Shown here piece after piece: positions 1 to 7,885 of a stretch of DNA of 30,085 nucleotides. This stretch comes from Anaerolineales bacterium UBA5797 (GTDB taxonomy: Bacteria; Chloroflexota; Anaerolineae; Anaerolineales; Villigracilaceae): the NCBI GenBank assembly GCA_002418205.1, contig DIDP01000005.1, forward strand, positions 1 through 30,085. The letters run 5' to 3'. The position numbers and the translations under genes were made by a program. The notes below the pieces were generated by a model, which ran no database searches, was not told the DNA's origin, and was given only the letters and a program-made list of their open reading frames with translations. Position 1 is the stretch's first letter. Every line of letters starts with the position of its first letter.

Positions 1-175
1 CAACTAGCATAAGACCCTAATAGGTTGAACGTCCATTTCTTTCCTCCCTGAATTGGATGCAGTACGCCTTTTCGCAAAACGACAGGACCGTGATCTCCAT
101 CGTCAACTCCTTGATTGGTCTTTGAGAGTTGAGCGCTGACCATACTGCGCTGCCGCCATGCAGGCGGCATGACGA
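1..175. other. Left-edge intergenic region with a possible tiny leader ORF
   Basis: No ordinary gene is visible here. On the minus strand a good Shine-Dalgarno (AGGGAGG, complement of 43-49) sits 6 nt before an ATG at 36-34. That frame encodes only MDVQPIRVLC before a TAG at 6-4. It may be a leader peptide for a gene beyond the left edge, or chance. A 7-bp hairpin at 151-169 lies just downstream of the regulator gene that ends at 176. Nothing else is recognisable. Confidence 0.2.
151..169 (-). terminator. Short hairpin just downstream of the ArsR-type gene
   Basis: TGCCGCC and GGCGGCA form a 7-bp GC-rich stem around a 5-nt loop, starting 7 nt after the stop of the minus-strand regulator gene. 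No U-tract follows, so it is a weak intrinsic terminator at best. It may instead act as a 3'-end stabiliser. Confidence 0.3.
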
Positions 176-478
176 TTATTCTCCTGCCTTGATGTGGTCA
201 ACCCCCTGTTGGAACAATGTCACGATGTGTGGATCAACGATACTGTAATAGACTTCCTTGCCGTCCCGCCGCCCCTGCACGATGTGCAGTTGACGCAACC
301 CGCGCATGTGATGCGAGATGGCTGACTCTGTTATACCCACCAGCCTCGCCAGTTCGGTCACGTTCTTTTCATCTTCGACCAATACCGACATAATGCGGAC
401 ACGGCTCGTATCACTGAAGGCCCTGAAAAGTTCTGCCACGCGGGCGGCGGTATGTTCATCCAAAATAGACAAAGTCAT
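176..478 (-). CDS. ArsR/SmtB-family metal-sensing transcriptional repressor
   Basis: This 100-residue winged-helix regulator should bind DNA as a dimer and leave it on binding metal. The recognition region reads ELARLVGITESAISHHMRGL (42-61), followed by a wing with GRRDGKEVYY (69-78), the classic ArsR/SmtB pattern. There is no Cys-rich metal site. The C-terminal helix has Asp82, His84 and His95 in the spacing of the SmtB/CzrA alpha-5 zinc site (D-x-H-x10-H); the usual fourth ligand position is Ala98. A Zn(II)-type sensor is therefore the best guess, with altered affinity or partner metal possible. The start has a GGAG 8 nt upstream. A 24-nt inverted repeat lies just upstream at 491-514, which suggests its own autoregulated promoter. 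It is the last co-directional gene after the sugar operon, so it need not belong to it functionally; no metal transporter is visible in the window. Confidence 0.88.
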   Translation of the reverse strand: MTLSILDEHTAARVAELFRAFSDTSRVRIMSVLVEDEKNVTELARLVGITESAISHHMRGLRQLHIVQGRRDGKEVYYSIVDPHIVTLFQQGVDHIKAGE

Positions 479-490
479 GTAAATTACTCC

Positions 491-514
491 ATATAATCAA
501 ACAATTGAGTATAT
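491..514. promoter_or_regulatory. Candidate ArsR-type operator (inverted repeat)
   Basis: ATATAATCAA and TTGAGTATAT are near-perfect inverted half-sites around ACAA, with one mismatch in ten pairs. The repeat lies 13-36 nt upstream of the ArsR-type start codon. ArsR/SmtB proteins typically bind AT-rich imperfect repeats of this form over their own promoter. Autoregulation is inferred. Confidence 0.5.
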
Positions 515-573
515 GTTCATTTGTTATATTTTACAACCGATCCCGCCGAATTTCAAGTACCAATTTTTTCCAT

Positions 574-2424
574 TCAAACATCTCCCCTTGCAACCACACG
601 TTCAAAGATCGGCAGGGTCTCGAGCGGCACCGCGTATGCGGTCAGTGTAGTCGCGCCCTGGTAAACTTTGCCCGTCCAGTGATCCTTCCATGTTCCCGGC
701 GGGAGCCAGATATCGCGCTGGCGCCGATTCGGTTTCACCACCGGCGCGACGAGCAGATCATTCCCCAGCAAAAATTCATCGTCACAGATCAACGCCTTTT
801 CGTTCTTTGCGGCCAGCCAGAAGACCGGGCGGATGATGGGGTTGCCCGTTGCGGTCGCTTCTTTGGCGAGCGCCAGGATGCGCGGCGCGAATTCGGTGTG
901 CAAGTCGGCGTAGCGGCGGCAGAGTTCGGTCGCGTCTGCGCCGTAGTCCCAGGGCGCGAGGCTGAACTGCATGGCAGGCAGCAGCGCGTTCAACTGCGTC
1001 CAGCGGATCATCATTTCGGCGTCCGCTTTTTCATCGTATTCATTACCGCCCACCATGTCGGGCAGAATGAACGGATACCCCGACAGCCCCAGCGCCAGAA
1101 TGCCCGTCAACACCGAATGCAAGCCGTTATCCAATCCCCATGACGTCGTCTTATCCCATTGGCGGAAAAAGATCGGCGCGCGCTGGTTCTTCCAACCTGA
1201 ACGCACTTCCGTCAGGCGGTAATGCTTTGCAACAGCGTCCACATAAATCTTTGTATATTGATTGGGATGGATGGTGCGATGGGTGACCGCGTCCGGCGGG
1301 ACGAAACAGGCTTCCCCCGCGTCGAACTTGAAGCCGTCGAGTCCGGTCTGGACCTGGAGCTGATTCAGCCGTCCGAAGAACCACTCCAACGCGGACGGGT
1401 TCGTCACGTCCAGCAGACCGCCGCGTCCCTGCCACCAATCCACGAGATAGGGTGAACCATCCGTCTGGCGGACGAGCCAGCCATTTTTTGCGCCGTCCGC
1501 AAAGGCTTGGGATTCAGATTGTAAGAATGGGATGACCCACGCCGTGACCTTGAAGCCTTTTGCGTGGAGTTGATCGATCATTCGTTTGGGGTCGGGAAAA
1601 CGAACCGGGTCGAAGCCCAGGTCGCCGTAGTGCACCTGCCAGCGGTCGTCAATCTCCAGCACATGATAGGGATACCCATGCTGAATGATCTCATCTGCAA
1701 ACTGGAGGACCACCTCTTCATTGATGGCAGTCTTGTAGCGCGCCCACGTCGTCCAGGTGGGCTTGGTGAACAGGTTTTCAGGCGGAGTCTCAGCCGGGTG
1801 ACCGAAATGCTTCACCAGGTTATGGTAAGTGGTGACGGCATTCTCTGAAAAGGAAAATTTCAGATCGAGGGCATTGCCTTTGAAGGTCAATAATCCATCG
1901 CCGAGGTTGCCCGTGTCTGTAAAGGGACGGTGCGCGTACGGTCCGCGGTTTTGCATGGCGAAGCCCCACTCATAGCGCGGATAGTCTGCGGGCGGCTGGT
2001 TGATGCCCACCTCGAGGGGTGACTCGGCGACGATCAACGTACCGTTCGAGGAGTACCAGGCGGGCGTGAGGACGCCGCTGAGTCCGGTGGGGCCGTTATC
2101 GAAGGTGTGGAAGGGTGCCATCTGCAGCATGACGCGGTTCAACGGAAATTGTTGATTGATGAGTTCGCCGCCTCCGTACCAGTGACCGGGGAGTTCGATG
2201 GCGAGCTCGACCGGCGAGTCGGATTCAGTAGTGGTCAATGCCCATTGATCGCCGAGCAGCTTGAGGCGGAGGGTGAACGTCGCGAAGGTTGCCGTGACGG
2301 AGGAGGCGTCGGTGTGGAGGTCAAGCACAGGCTGTGAGCCAAGCCTGGCGGTCATCAAGTGTACGCCGTCGCGTTGGAAGGAAATGGAAAACGGGTCGCG
2401 TGTGACTTCGAGTTGTATGCTCAT
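574..2424 (-). CDS. Glycoside hydrolase family 31 (probable alpha-galactosidase/alpha-glucosidase)
   Basis: A 616-residue retaining alpha-glycosidase with no signal peptide, so probably cytoplasmic. An N-terminal beta-sandwich (about 1-200) precedes a TIM barrel. Barrel motifs include LEIDDRWQVHYGDL (256-269), GFKFDAGE (364-371; Asp368 is the expected nucleophile) and RQWDKTTSWGLDNG (421-434; Asp432 is a candidate acid/base). The KFDAGE form and the W-G-L-D-N context resemble the MYORG/PsGal31A-like branch of GH31, some of which are alpha-galactosidases; that and the galT neighbour favour galactosides. Exact specificity cannot be read from the sequence. The ATG follows directly on a run of eight T residues belonging to an intrinsic terminator, so there is no Shine-Dalgarno. 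The N-terminal residues fit the family, so I keep this start. Expression probably depends on readthrough or an internal promoter. Confidence 0.87.
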   Translation of the reverse strand: MSIQLEVTRDPFSISFQRDGVHLMTARLGSQPVLDLHTDASSVTATFATFTLRLKLLGDQWALTTTESDSPVELAIELPGHWYGGGELINQQFPLNRVMLQMAPFHTFDNGPTGLSGVLTPAWYSSNGTLIVAESPLEVGINQPPADYPRYEWGFAMQNRGPYAHRPFTDTGNLGDGLLTFKGNALDLKFSFSENAVTTYHNLVKHFGHPAETPPENLFTKPTWTTWARYKTAINEEVVLQFADEIIQHGYPYHVLEIDDRWQVHYGDLGFDPVRFPDPKRMIDQLHAKGFKVTAWVIPFLQSESQAFADGAKNGWLVRQTDGSPYLVDWWQGRGGLLDVTNPSALEWFFGRLNQLQVQTGLDGFKFDAGEACFVPPDAVTHRTIHPNQYTKIYVDAVAKHYRLTEVRSGWKNQRAPIFFRQWDKTTSWGLDNGLHSVLTGILALGLSGYPFILPDMVGGNEYDEKADAEMMIRWTQLNALLPAMQFSLAPWDYGADATELCRRYADLHTEFAPRILALAKEATATGNPIIRPVFWLAAKNEKALICDDEFLLGNDLLVAPVVKPNRRQRDIWLPPGTWKDHWTGKVYQGATTLTAYAVPLETLPIFERVVARGDV

Positions 2425-2464
2425 AAAAAAAATGCTCGGTCATGGGCTTGGCCCATGACCGAGC
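2425..2464 (-). terminator. Strong intrinsic terminator between the GT-like gene and the GH31 gene
   Basis: A perfect 14-bp stem (GCTCGGTCATGGGC, 2434-2447, paired with 2451-2464) with a 3-nt loop is followed on the minus strand by one A and then eight T residues (2432-2425). The last T touches the ATG of the GH31 gene at 2424. The hairpin begins 8 nt after the stop of the upstream gene. It should end most transcripts of the sugar operon, leaving GH31 expression to readthrough. Confidence 0.85.
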
Positions 2465-2472
2465 GAGTCTGA

Positions 2473-3996
2473 TTATCTTTTGAACTTTTTCCCGGTGGCG
2501 AGTTCGACGCTTTTGTACGCGCCGTCGTAGATGCCGATGCTTTTGTTCTTGACGATGCAATCGCAGAACATGGTGAGCAGGTCATCTTCGGCGGTGATGA
2601 GGTCGATGGCTTGCAGGGTTTGCGGGATGGTGCGGGTTTCGACGGTGCTGTCGCCGATCTCCGCGCCGCGGATGGCGCCCCACATTTCGTGTCCGCCGAC
2701 GCGAGCGTTGAAGATCTTCGGCACGGGGTAAAAAGCGAGTTCGCTCGGCTTGGTGATCATCACGTCCATAACGCGCATGAGGTAGTTGGTGGCGTACACG
2801 GCGTGGAAGGTGTTGTCGTGCAAAAAGACGTGCAAGCCGTGCGCCGGTTTCTTGCGGATGCTGTCGGTGAATTCGCGGGTGTCGTCCCAGGTGAAGTGGG
2901 TGTTGATCAGGTCCTTGTGGTGGGCAAGTTCACCTTGCAGCCATTCCCAGTTATTCTTGTGGTCGCCGAGGTTGATGAACAGGGCGATCTGGTCTTTTTG
3001 GATCATGGGGATGGCGTGCTCTATGATGGCTTTGAACAGTTCGCGCTGTGCGCCTGCGCCGCCCATGGTGACGAGGAAGCGACGCGGCTCCTTGGCTTTC
3101 ATGCGGCGCAGGCGGTCGTCGCAATCGGCTTCGATGTTTTCGACGAGTTCATGGTCCACGTGGTGACCGGTGTAGAAGAGCGCGTCGGAGGGTGTGGGTT
3201 TGAGGATCTTGCCCTGGTCGTCAAAGCCGCGCATGACACGGAATCCATAGTAGCCGGAGGGCGATTGGACGGCATGTTTCGCGCCCTCGGTGAGCTGGAA
3301 CGCCATGGGCCAGTTATCGAACATCATGTCCACCACGTTGGTCATGCCGCCCGCCACCGCGCCCATGCAATTCCACATGTGGGAGGTGAGGATGGGCATG
3401 TCGGAGGGAAGTGTTCCGTACAGGTTCTTGAACAATTCGCTCATCTTGTAATCTTTGACTTCGGTCTTGAGGAAGCGCCAGGGCCAGGTGACGATCCAGT
3501 TGTTGAAAAGTGTGTTCAAGCCGGGCAGGGACGGCTCGCCGGTGGTCAGCGACTCCCACACGTACTCATCGAACCAGGAATAGCGCTGTGAGATGCGCGA
3601 ATATTTGCTGTAGTTGGTGTTGCACCAGTTGATCACATCGGTGGTGATACCGGGGATGGAGAGCAGATCAAGCCAGTAGGGGGTAAAGCCCATCGCCTTC
3701 GCGGCAGAGACGCCCGCCATGGCGATGCGATAATGCCCGAAACCCATACGGATGGTGCTGACGATGACTCCGTTCTCCTTGTTGAGCGGCGTTCCCTGCC
3801 CATCACGGACAATGGTCTTCAGTCCGAAGATCTCGTGACCGTAGGGATGGTCCTCCACGCTCAAGTTGAATTTTTCGTTCGAGTCGTACTTGAACTTCTT
3901 CGCCAGCATGTCCTTCCACTTGTCCGCGGCGCGGGTCTGGCTTTTGGTGATGGGATTGCCATATACCTGATATTGTCCGTCCTTCTTCTGTAACAT
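2473..3996 (-). CDS. Uncharacterised protein with GT-B glycosyltransferase-like features
   Basis: A 507-residue soluble protein that I do not recognise as a named family. Two regions suggest a GT-B (MurG/MGDG-synthase-like) fold. The first is an N-terminal strand-loop-helix VSTIRMGFGHYRIAMAG (about 79-95), resembling the Gly-rich GHxR loop of family 28 enzymes. The second is a C-terminal half beginning RRFLVTMGGAGAQREL (about 305-320) and continuing to DVMITKPSELAFYPVPK (about 411-427), which resembles the donor-binding loop before a Pro-Lys-Ile strand. It lies 28 nt downstream of the hydrolase stop and is followed by a terminator, so it looks like the last gene of the main sugar operon. A GTG at 4005 is an alternative start: AAGGAG is 3 nt before that GTG and 12 nt before the ATG chosen here. 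The glycosyltransferase or phosphorylase role is inferred only. Confidence 0.8.
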   Translation of the reverse strand: MLQKKDGQYQVYGNPITKSQTRAADKWKDMLAKKFKYDSNEKFNLSVEDHPYGHEIFGLKTIVRDGQGTPLNKENGVIVSTIRMGFGHYRIAMAGVSAAKAMGFTPYWLDLLSIPGITTDVINWCNTNYSKYSRISQRYSWFDEYVWESLTTGEPSLPGLNTLFNNWIVTWPWRFLKTEVKDYKMSELFKNLYGTLPSDMPILTSHMWNCMGAVAGGMTNVVDMMFDNWPMAFQLTEGAKHAVQSPSGYYGFRVMRGFDDQGKILKPTPSDALFYTGHHVDHELVENIEADCDDRLRRMKAKEPRRFLVTMGGAGAQRELFKAIIEHAIPMIQKDQIALFINLGDHKNNWEWLQGELAHHKDLINTHFTWDDTREFTDSIRKKPAHGLHVFLHDNTFHAVYATNYLMRVMDVMITKPSELAFYPVPKIFNARVGGHEMWGAIRGAEIGDSTVETRTIPQTLQAIDLITAEDDLLTMFCDCIVKNKSIGIYDGAYKSVELATGKKFKR

Positions 3997-4024
3997 GATG
4001 AACACTCTCTCCTTGAAATGAAAA

Positions 4025-4792
4025 TTATTTCAAATCCAAAACCTTTTCAACAAAACGCAGTGACAATTCTGTCACCGCGTCCAGTTCGTCATCGAGCAGG
4101 ATCGGATGTGACGATCCCTCCATCCAATGGTGTTCCTTGAAATAGGAATGAACACCGTTAAGGATTATATCCCCTGCCTGCCGTGAAACCGTGTCATCTT
4201 TCCCTCCCTGAAAGATGATGATCGGCTGGGTGATCTTGGGTAGGACGTTTTTTACCGCGCTCTGGAATTGCAGCAATTGAATGATGCCTCTGGTGGGCAG
4301 TTCGGGGTCGTATCCCTGCCATTTATCCGAAGCATCCATCTTTTCCCGTTTTGCGAACGGCAGGAAGTTCGCGCCAAGATACAGCTTGACCTTGTCCGCT
4401 CTGGAGATGGTCAAATCGATGGCGGGTGCATACAATAGAACGCCTCTCACTTCGGGATGGCTGGCAGCCAGATACAGAGCGACCAGCCCGCCCATGGATT
4501 CTCCGGCAACGAAGACATGCTTACAGCGTGACGTCAACTGTCCGTGGAGTGTCTCGGCGCTTGTGACCCAATCCTGCCAGCGGACACGGTTCAAATCCTC
4601 GGGACACGTGCCATGCCCTGCCAATAGAGGTCCGGCTACGCTGAAACCTTTTTCGTGCAGACGTTTGGCGAACAGACGGACTTCCGAGGTGGTGGCAGTG
4701 AATCCATGCAGAAGCAGTACCCCCACCGCTCCTGCCTCCCAGAAGAAGTCCCCACCCTCAAGATGCGGATTGTGAAGCACATAGCTGGCCAT
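4025..4792 (-). CDS. Alpha/beta hydrolase, carboxylesterase/monoacylglycerol lipase-like (Est30 type)
   Basis: A 255-residue cytoplasmic serine hydrolase. The oxyanion-hole region is LLLHGFTATTSEVR (26-39), the nucleophile elbow is GESMGG (Ser99), the acid is in GGKDDTV (Asp199 or Asp200), and the catalytic His is in GSSHPILLDDE (His229). Length and motif spacing match the Geobacillus Est30/YvaK carboxylesterase group. It sits between the permease genes and the GT-like gene, with gaps of 43 and 28 nt, so co-transcription is likely. An esterase in a glycoside operon could deacylate imported sugars or glycolipids, but it could also be a general esterase. Substrate unknown. Confidence 0.85.
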   Translation of the reverse strand: MASYVLHNPHLEGGDFFWEAGAVGVLLLHGFTATTSEVRLFAKRLHEKGFSVAGPLLAGHGTCPEDLNRVRWQDWVTSAETLHGQLTSRCKHVFVAGESMGGLVALYLAASHPEVRGVLLYAPAIDLTISRADKVKLYLGANFLPFAKREKMDASDKWQGYDPELPTRGIIQLLQFQSAVKNVLPKITQPIIIFQGGKDDTVSRQAGDIILNGVHSYFKEHHWMEGSSHPILLDDELDAVTELSLRFVEKVLDLK

Positions 4793-4835
4793 GGATTCCC
4801 TTTTTCAGCCGTGGACAACAGTCCGCGTGCAGTGA

Positions 4836-6056
4836 TTACCCTTTCACGCCGCTGCTTGCCACACTTTCGACAAAGAAACGCTGCCCGAGGATGAACACGA
4901 TCAACGGCGGGATGATGGCAATCGCTGCGCCCGCCAGGATCAGGTTGGGAGTGTCGGAGGCGCGCCCGCGCAATACGTTGAGGGCGAGTGTCAGCACATG
5001 GTTCTTTTCATTGCCCACGTTGATGATGACCAGGGGCCAGAAGAACGAGTTCCATGCGTAAAGAAAAGTGAACGTGGCCTGGGTTGCCAACGCAGGCACG
5101 CTGGCGGGGATCAAAATATCCTTGAGGATCTGGAAGCGGGAGGCGCCATCCAGCAGCGCAGCTTCTTCGATCTCTTTGGGGAACGTGATGAAATGCTGGC
5201 GCATCAGGAACGTGCCGTAGGCGGTGAAGATCCACGGGATGATGAGGGCGGCGAGACGGTCAGTCCAGCCGATGAGCACCATGAGCTGGTAGAGCGGCAC
5301 GATGAGCATCACGAAGGGGATCATGATCGTACCGAGGTAGAAGACGAAGACCGTGTCGCGCCCGGGGAATTTCAGGCGGGCAAAGGCGTAGCCGCCAAAC
5401 ACGGAGGTGACCAATTGACCGAGCACGACCAGGATGGTGACAAGCGCGGTGTTGGTCAGCGCGCGGCTCATATTGTTCAACTCGACGACCTGCTGGTAAT
5501 TTTCCGGGTGCCAGCTGATATTCTCCACCGGATCGCTCAGCCGCACGTTGCGATAAACCTTGATCTCGGGATTCTGCGGATCAATGAACTCGCCGACAGT
5601 GGTCTGGCTGACGAGGATCATGGGAATCACCTGACCGTCCAGCTCCACGTCGAAGAGTTTCGTTTCCTCGCCGTTGATCGTAACCGATTGCGGATTCATC
5701 GCACCGCCCGTGGGTTTGACCTCCGAGAGGTACCGTTCCACGGTGGCATTCAGATTATCAGCCGGGGCATAGGTTCCCACCTTGATGTTGCTTTGGGCAA
5801 GGGCGAATTCTTTCTGGACGCCATCCACTTCAACGTAATAGAGCGGCAGGGGCTTGCCGTAGCCAGTCACCGTGATCTCGACGGGATCGCGCGGCAGCAT
5901 GCGCGGCGGATAGCGGAATGTATCTGAGGGGATCTTGAACGAGGTGGCAAGCATATACAGGAACGGGAAGATCATCACCAGCGCAAAGAAGGAAAGCACG
6001 AAATAGATGGCGAAGTTCCCCAGAAAACGGCGCAATTTGTAGGATTGAGGGTTCAT
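4836..6056 (-). CDS. Carbohydrate ABC transporter permease, MalG type, with an extra extracytoplasmic insert
   Basis: An inner-membrane permease of the CUT1 family. TM1 is at about 13-38, the remaining segments lie between about 203 and 400, and the EAA loop reads EEAALLDGASRFQILKDILIP (298-318), where the ATPase docks. The protein is 406 residues, against about 280-300 for usual MalG proteins. The surplus is a hydrophilic, beta-rich stretch (about 50-190) between TM1 and TM2, which should face outside. The start is preceded by AGGAGG overlapping the stop codon of the upstream permease gene (gap 10 nt), so the two are translationally coupled. No ABC ATPase gene is in the window; a shared MsmK/UgpC-type ATPase elsewhere is the usual solution. 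Confidence 0.93.
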   Translation of the reverse strand: MNPQSYKLRRFLGNFAIYFVLSFFALVMIFPFLYMLATSFKIPSDTFRYPPRMLPRDPVEITVTGYGKPLPLYYVEVDGVQKEFALAQSNIKVGTYAPADNLNATVERYLSEVKPTGGAMNPQSVTINGEETKLFDVELDGQVIPMILVSQTTVGEFIDPQNPEIKVYRNVRLSDPVENISWHPENYQQVVELNNMSRALTNTALVTILVVLGQLVTSVFGGYAFARLKFPGRDTVFVFYLGTIMIPFVMLIVPLYQLMVLIGWTDRLAALIIPWIFTAYGTFLMRQHFITFPKEIEEAALLDGASRFQILKDILIPASVPALATQATFTFLYAWNSFFWPLVIINVGNEKNHVLTLALNVLRGRASDTPNLILAGAAIAIIPPLIVFILGQRFFVESVASSGVKG

Positions 6057-6066
6057 GGCTCGCCTC

Positions 6067-7740
6067 CTAGCCTTCGTAGATGCTGGAGCGGCGCTGGCGC
6101 TGGAACTGTACCAGCGTCAGACCGAAGATGACGATGAACAACACCCAGGCGATGGCGGATGCATAGCCCTGTTTGAAATTCTGGAAGCCGCTGCGGTACA
6201 GGTACAAGACCAGCGTGATCGTGGAGTTGTTGGGTCCCTCGGGTGGGTTCATCAGGATGAAGACCTGCTCGAAGACCTGCATGGCTTGAATGGTGGTGGT
6301 GGACACCACATAGAATGTGGTGGGTGCGAGCATGGGCAGGGTGATGCCCCAGAACTTCGCCCAGGAACCGGCGCCATCCACGGTGGCGGCTTCGTACAGT
6401 TCGCCGGGAATGTTCTGCAAGCCAGCCAGGAACAATACGGTATTGAAACCCATGCTTTGCCAGGCGGCGATGATGATCACAGCGAAGAGAGCAGTTTTCT
6501 CGTCCGAAACCCATTGGATCTTGGGGTCGACGACAGCAAGATTGAACAGGTTGTTCCAGAACTCGATACCCAACGTAATGAAATAGTTAATGTACCCAAT
6601 GGTGGCGTTGTAGAGCCATTGCCAGACGAGCGAGATACCCACCACCGCCGCGATGCTCGGCATGAAATAGACCGCCCGGAAGAACTTCATGCCGGGGAGC
6701 TTGCTGTTGAGCACGTTGGAAAGGAGCAGGGCGGGGATCACACTGAATGGGACGGCAAACAGCACGAAGGTCAGGGTGTTGCGCAGCGCCAGCCAGAAGA
6801 ACTTGTCGGCGGCGGCGAAGAGCAATCCGCCATTGCCCAGGGTGAGGCGGCCCACCTCGTCATAGACCTTGATATCCACCACATCGCGCGCCAACTGGTC
6901 GGGAGTGGAGAGCCAGGCAAAGCGGACGTTGAGGATGCGGGCGTAGTTATCGAAACCGACCCAGTTCGGGGGGTTGAAGGCATCCGAGTCGGTGAAGGAG
7001 AAGTAGAAGGAAAGGATGAGTGGACCTGCGAAGAAGATCAAAAAGCCCAGCAGGTTGGGAGAGAGAAATAACCACCCGTTGATGATCTGTTCGTGATTGG
7101 TCTTGGCGTTCAGCGCCTGGGCGACCTCCGGGCGCATCATCGACCATAGGGAAAACCCGAAGACCAGGATACCCGCCACCGCGACAAACCCTTTGGGTTG
7201 AGCGAGTTTGCCCAGAAAATACAGCAGTCCATTCACTGCGCCGACCTGCCATAGAAACAACACGAATCCGCCGAGAATGATCCAACGGCTGACGGTTTTG
7301 AGGCTGGTGGTAACTGAGAGATTGCGTTGAGGGTAGTAGTCTTCGATCGCACCGAGGAAATATCCCGCAATGGCGATGCCCAGATAAGGCAGCCCGCGCC
7401 CGAACGTTTCACCCAGGGCATCGATGCCAATGAAGATCTCACCCGTATTGAGCGTGATCACGGCACAGGTCACGAACGCCAGATAATCCAGGGTCAGGGA
7501 GACCAGCCGTCCCGCATGGCTGCGGCGGGTCAATTGCCGGGCGCCGATCAGGCTGGCGAGCGTCGCGACCAACAGCAGAGCAGAAACCAGGATCTTCTGC
7601 CAGTTCGAGGCAAGTGTCACCCAGCCGATCCAGGGTGCCAGTGTGCCTGCCGCAGCCAGCACTGCAAACACCACGCGCCAGATGACTTGCAGGCGCAGGA
7701 TCTGGTTCGTGCGGGCGTCCAATGATGCAACCTTGGTCAT
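6067..7740 (-). CDS. Carbohydrate ABC transporter permease, MalF type, with an N-terminal membrane extension
   Basis: This is the partner permease of the MalG-type protein. The canonical MalF part begins around residue 222 (GWLFLSPNLLGFLIFFAGP) and includes the ATPase-docking EAA loop, ELYEAATVDGAGSWAKFWGITLP, in the C-terminal quarter. Before it lie about 210 extra residues with roughly five or six hydrophobic segments (about 18-35, 50-67, 83-100, 118-132, 153-175, 185-202). This makes a 557-residue protein, where about 290-320 is usual for a minimal permease. A hydrophilic loop after the first canonical segments (IKVYDEVGRLTLGNGG) also looks enlarged. GGAG lies 7 nt before the ATG. The gene follows the binding-protein gene after a 145-nt gap carrying two stem-loops. 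Confidence 0.92.
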   Translation of the reverse strand: MTKVASLDARTNQILRLQVIWRVVFAVLAAAGTLAPWIGWVTLASNWQKILVSALLLVATLASLIGARQLTRRSHAGRLVSLTLDYLAFVTCAVITLNTGEIFIGIDALGETFGRGLPYLGIAIAGYFLGAIEDYYPQRNLSVTTSLKTVSRWIILGGFVLFLWQVGAVNGLLYFLGKLAQPKGFVAVAGILVFGFSLWSMMRPEVAQALNAKTNHEQIINGWLFLSPNLLGFLIFFAGPLILSFYFSFTDSDAFNPPNWVGFDNYARILNVRFAWLSTPDQLARDVVDIKVYDEVGRLTLGNGGLLFAAADKFFWLALRNTLTFVLFAVPFSVIPALLLSNVLNSKLPGMKFFRAVYFMPSIAAVVGISLVWQWLYNATIGYINYFITLGIEFWNNLFNLAVVDPKIQWVSDEKTALFAVIIIAAWQSMGFNTVLFLAGLQNIPGELYEAATVDGAGSWAKFWGITLPMLAPTTFYVVSTTTIQAMQVFEQVFILMNPPEGPNNSTITLVLYLYRSGFQNFKQGYASAIAWVLFIVIFGLTLVQFQRQRRSSIYEG

Positions 7741-7794
7741 GGCTCATCTCCTTGGGTGTTCAAGTTTGGGAAGGGCTTCCACAAAAAGATCACG

Positions 7795-7819
7795 AAATCA
7801 CAAAGTCGCTTTGTGATTT
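7795..7819 (-). terminator. Hairpin in the binding-protein/permease gap (promoter-proximal to malF)
   Basis: AAATCACAAAG and CTTTGTGATTT form a perfect 11-bp stem with a 3-nt loop. On the minus strand, 8 nt further, comes a TTTTT run. It may act as a leaky terminator or an RNA-stability element that lowers permease expression relative to the binding protein. Confidence 0.45.
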
Positions 7820-7845
7820 GGGGATCTGCTTGTGAGTTGATAAGG

Positions 7846-7875
7846 AAGGGGCAGGCAGATATCTGCCTGCCCCTT
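7846..7875 (-). terminator. Perfect 30-nt palindrome just after the binding-protein gene
   Basis: AAGGGGCAGGCAGAT followed by its exact reverse complement gives a 15-bp inverted repeat with no spacer (a folded RNA needs a small loop). It begins 10 nt after the lipoprotein stop. Stem-loops at this place in sugar ABC operons (as in malE-malF of enteric bacteria) protect the upstream mRNA and dampen downstream genes. No clean U-tract follows, only TTCCTTATC. Confidence 0.6.
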
Positions 7876-7885
7876 TATGCAATGT

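Noticed and set aside
2611..3591. 326-codon open frame on the plus strand
   Set aside because: It is antisense to the GT-B-like gene, has a composition typical of a shadow frame (rich in His, Val and Gly, no motif), and no ribosome-binding site.
4998..5927. 309-codon open frame on the plus strand
   Set aside because: Antisense to the MalG-type permease; Asp/Glu/His-rich with no domain, a mirror of the membrane-protein codons.
6055..7071. 338-codon open frame on the plus strand
   Set aside because: Antisense to the MalF-type permease, with the same acidic shadow composition and no recognisable motif.
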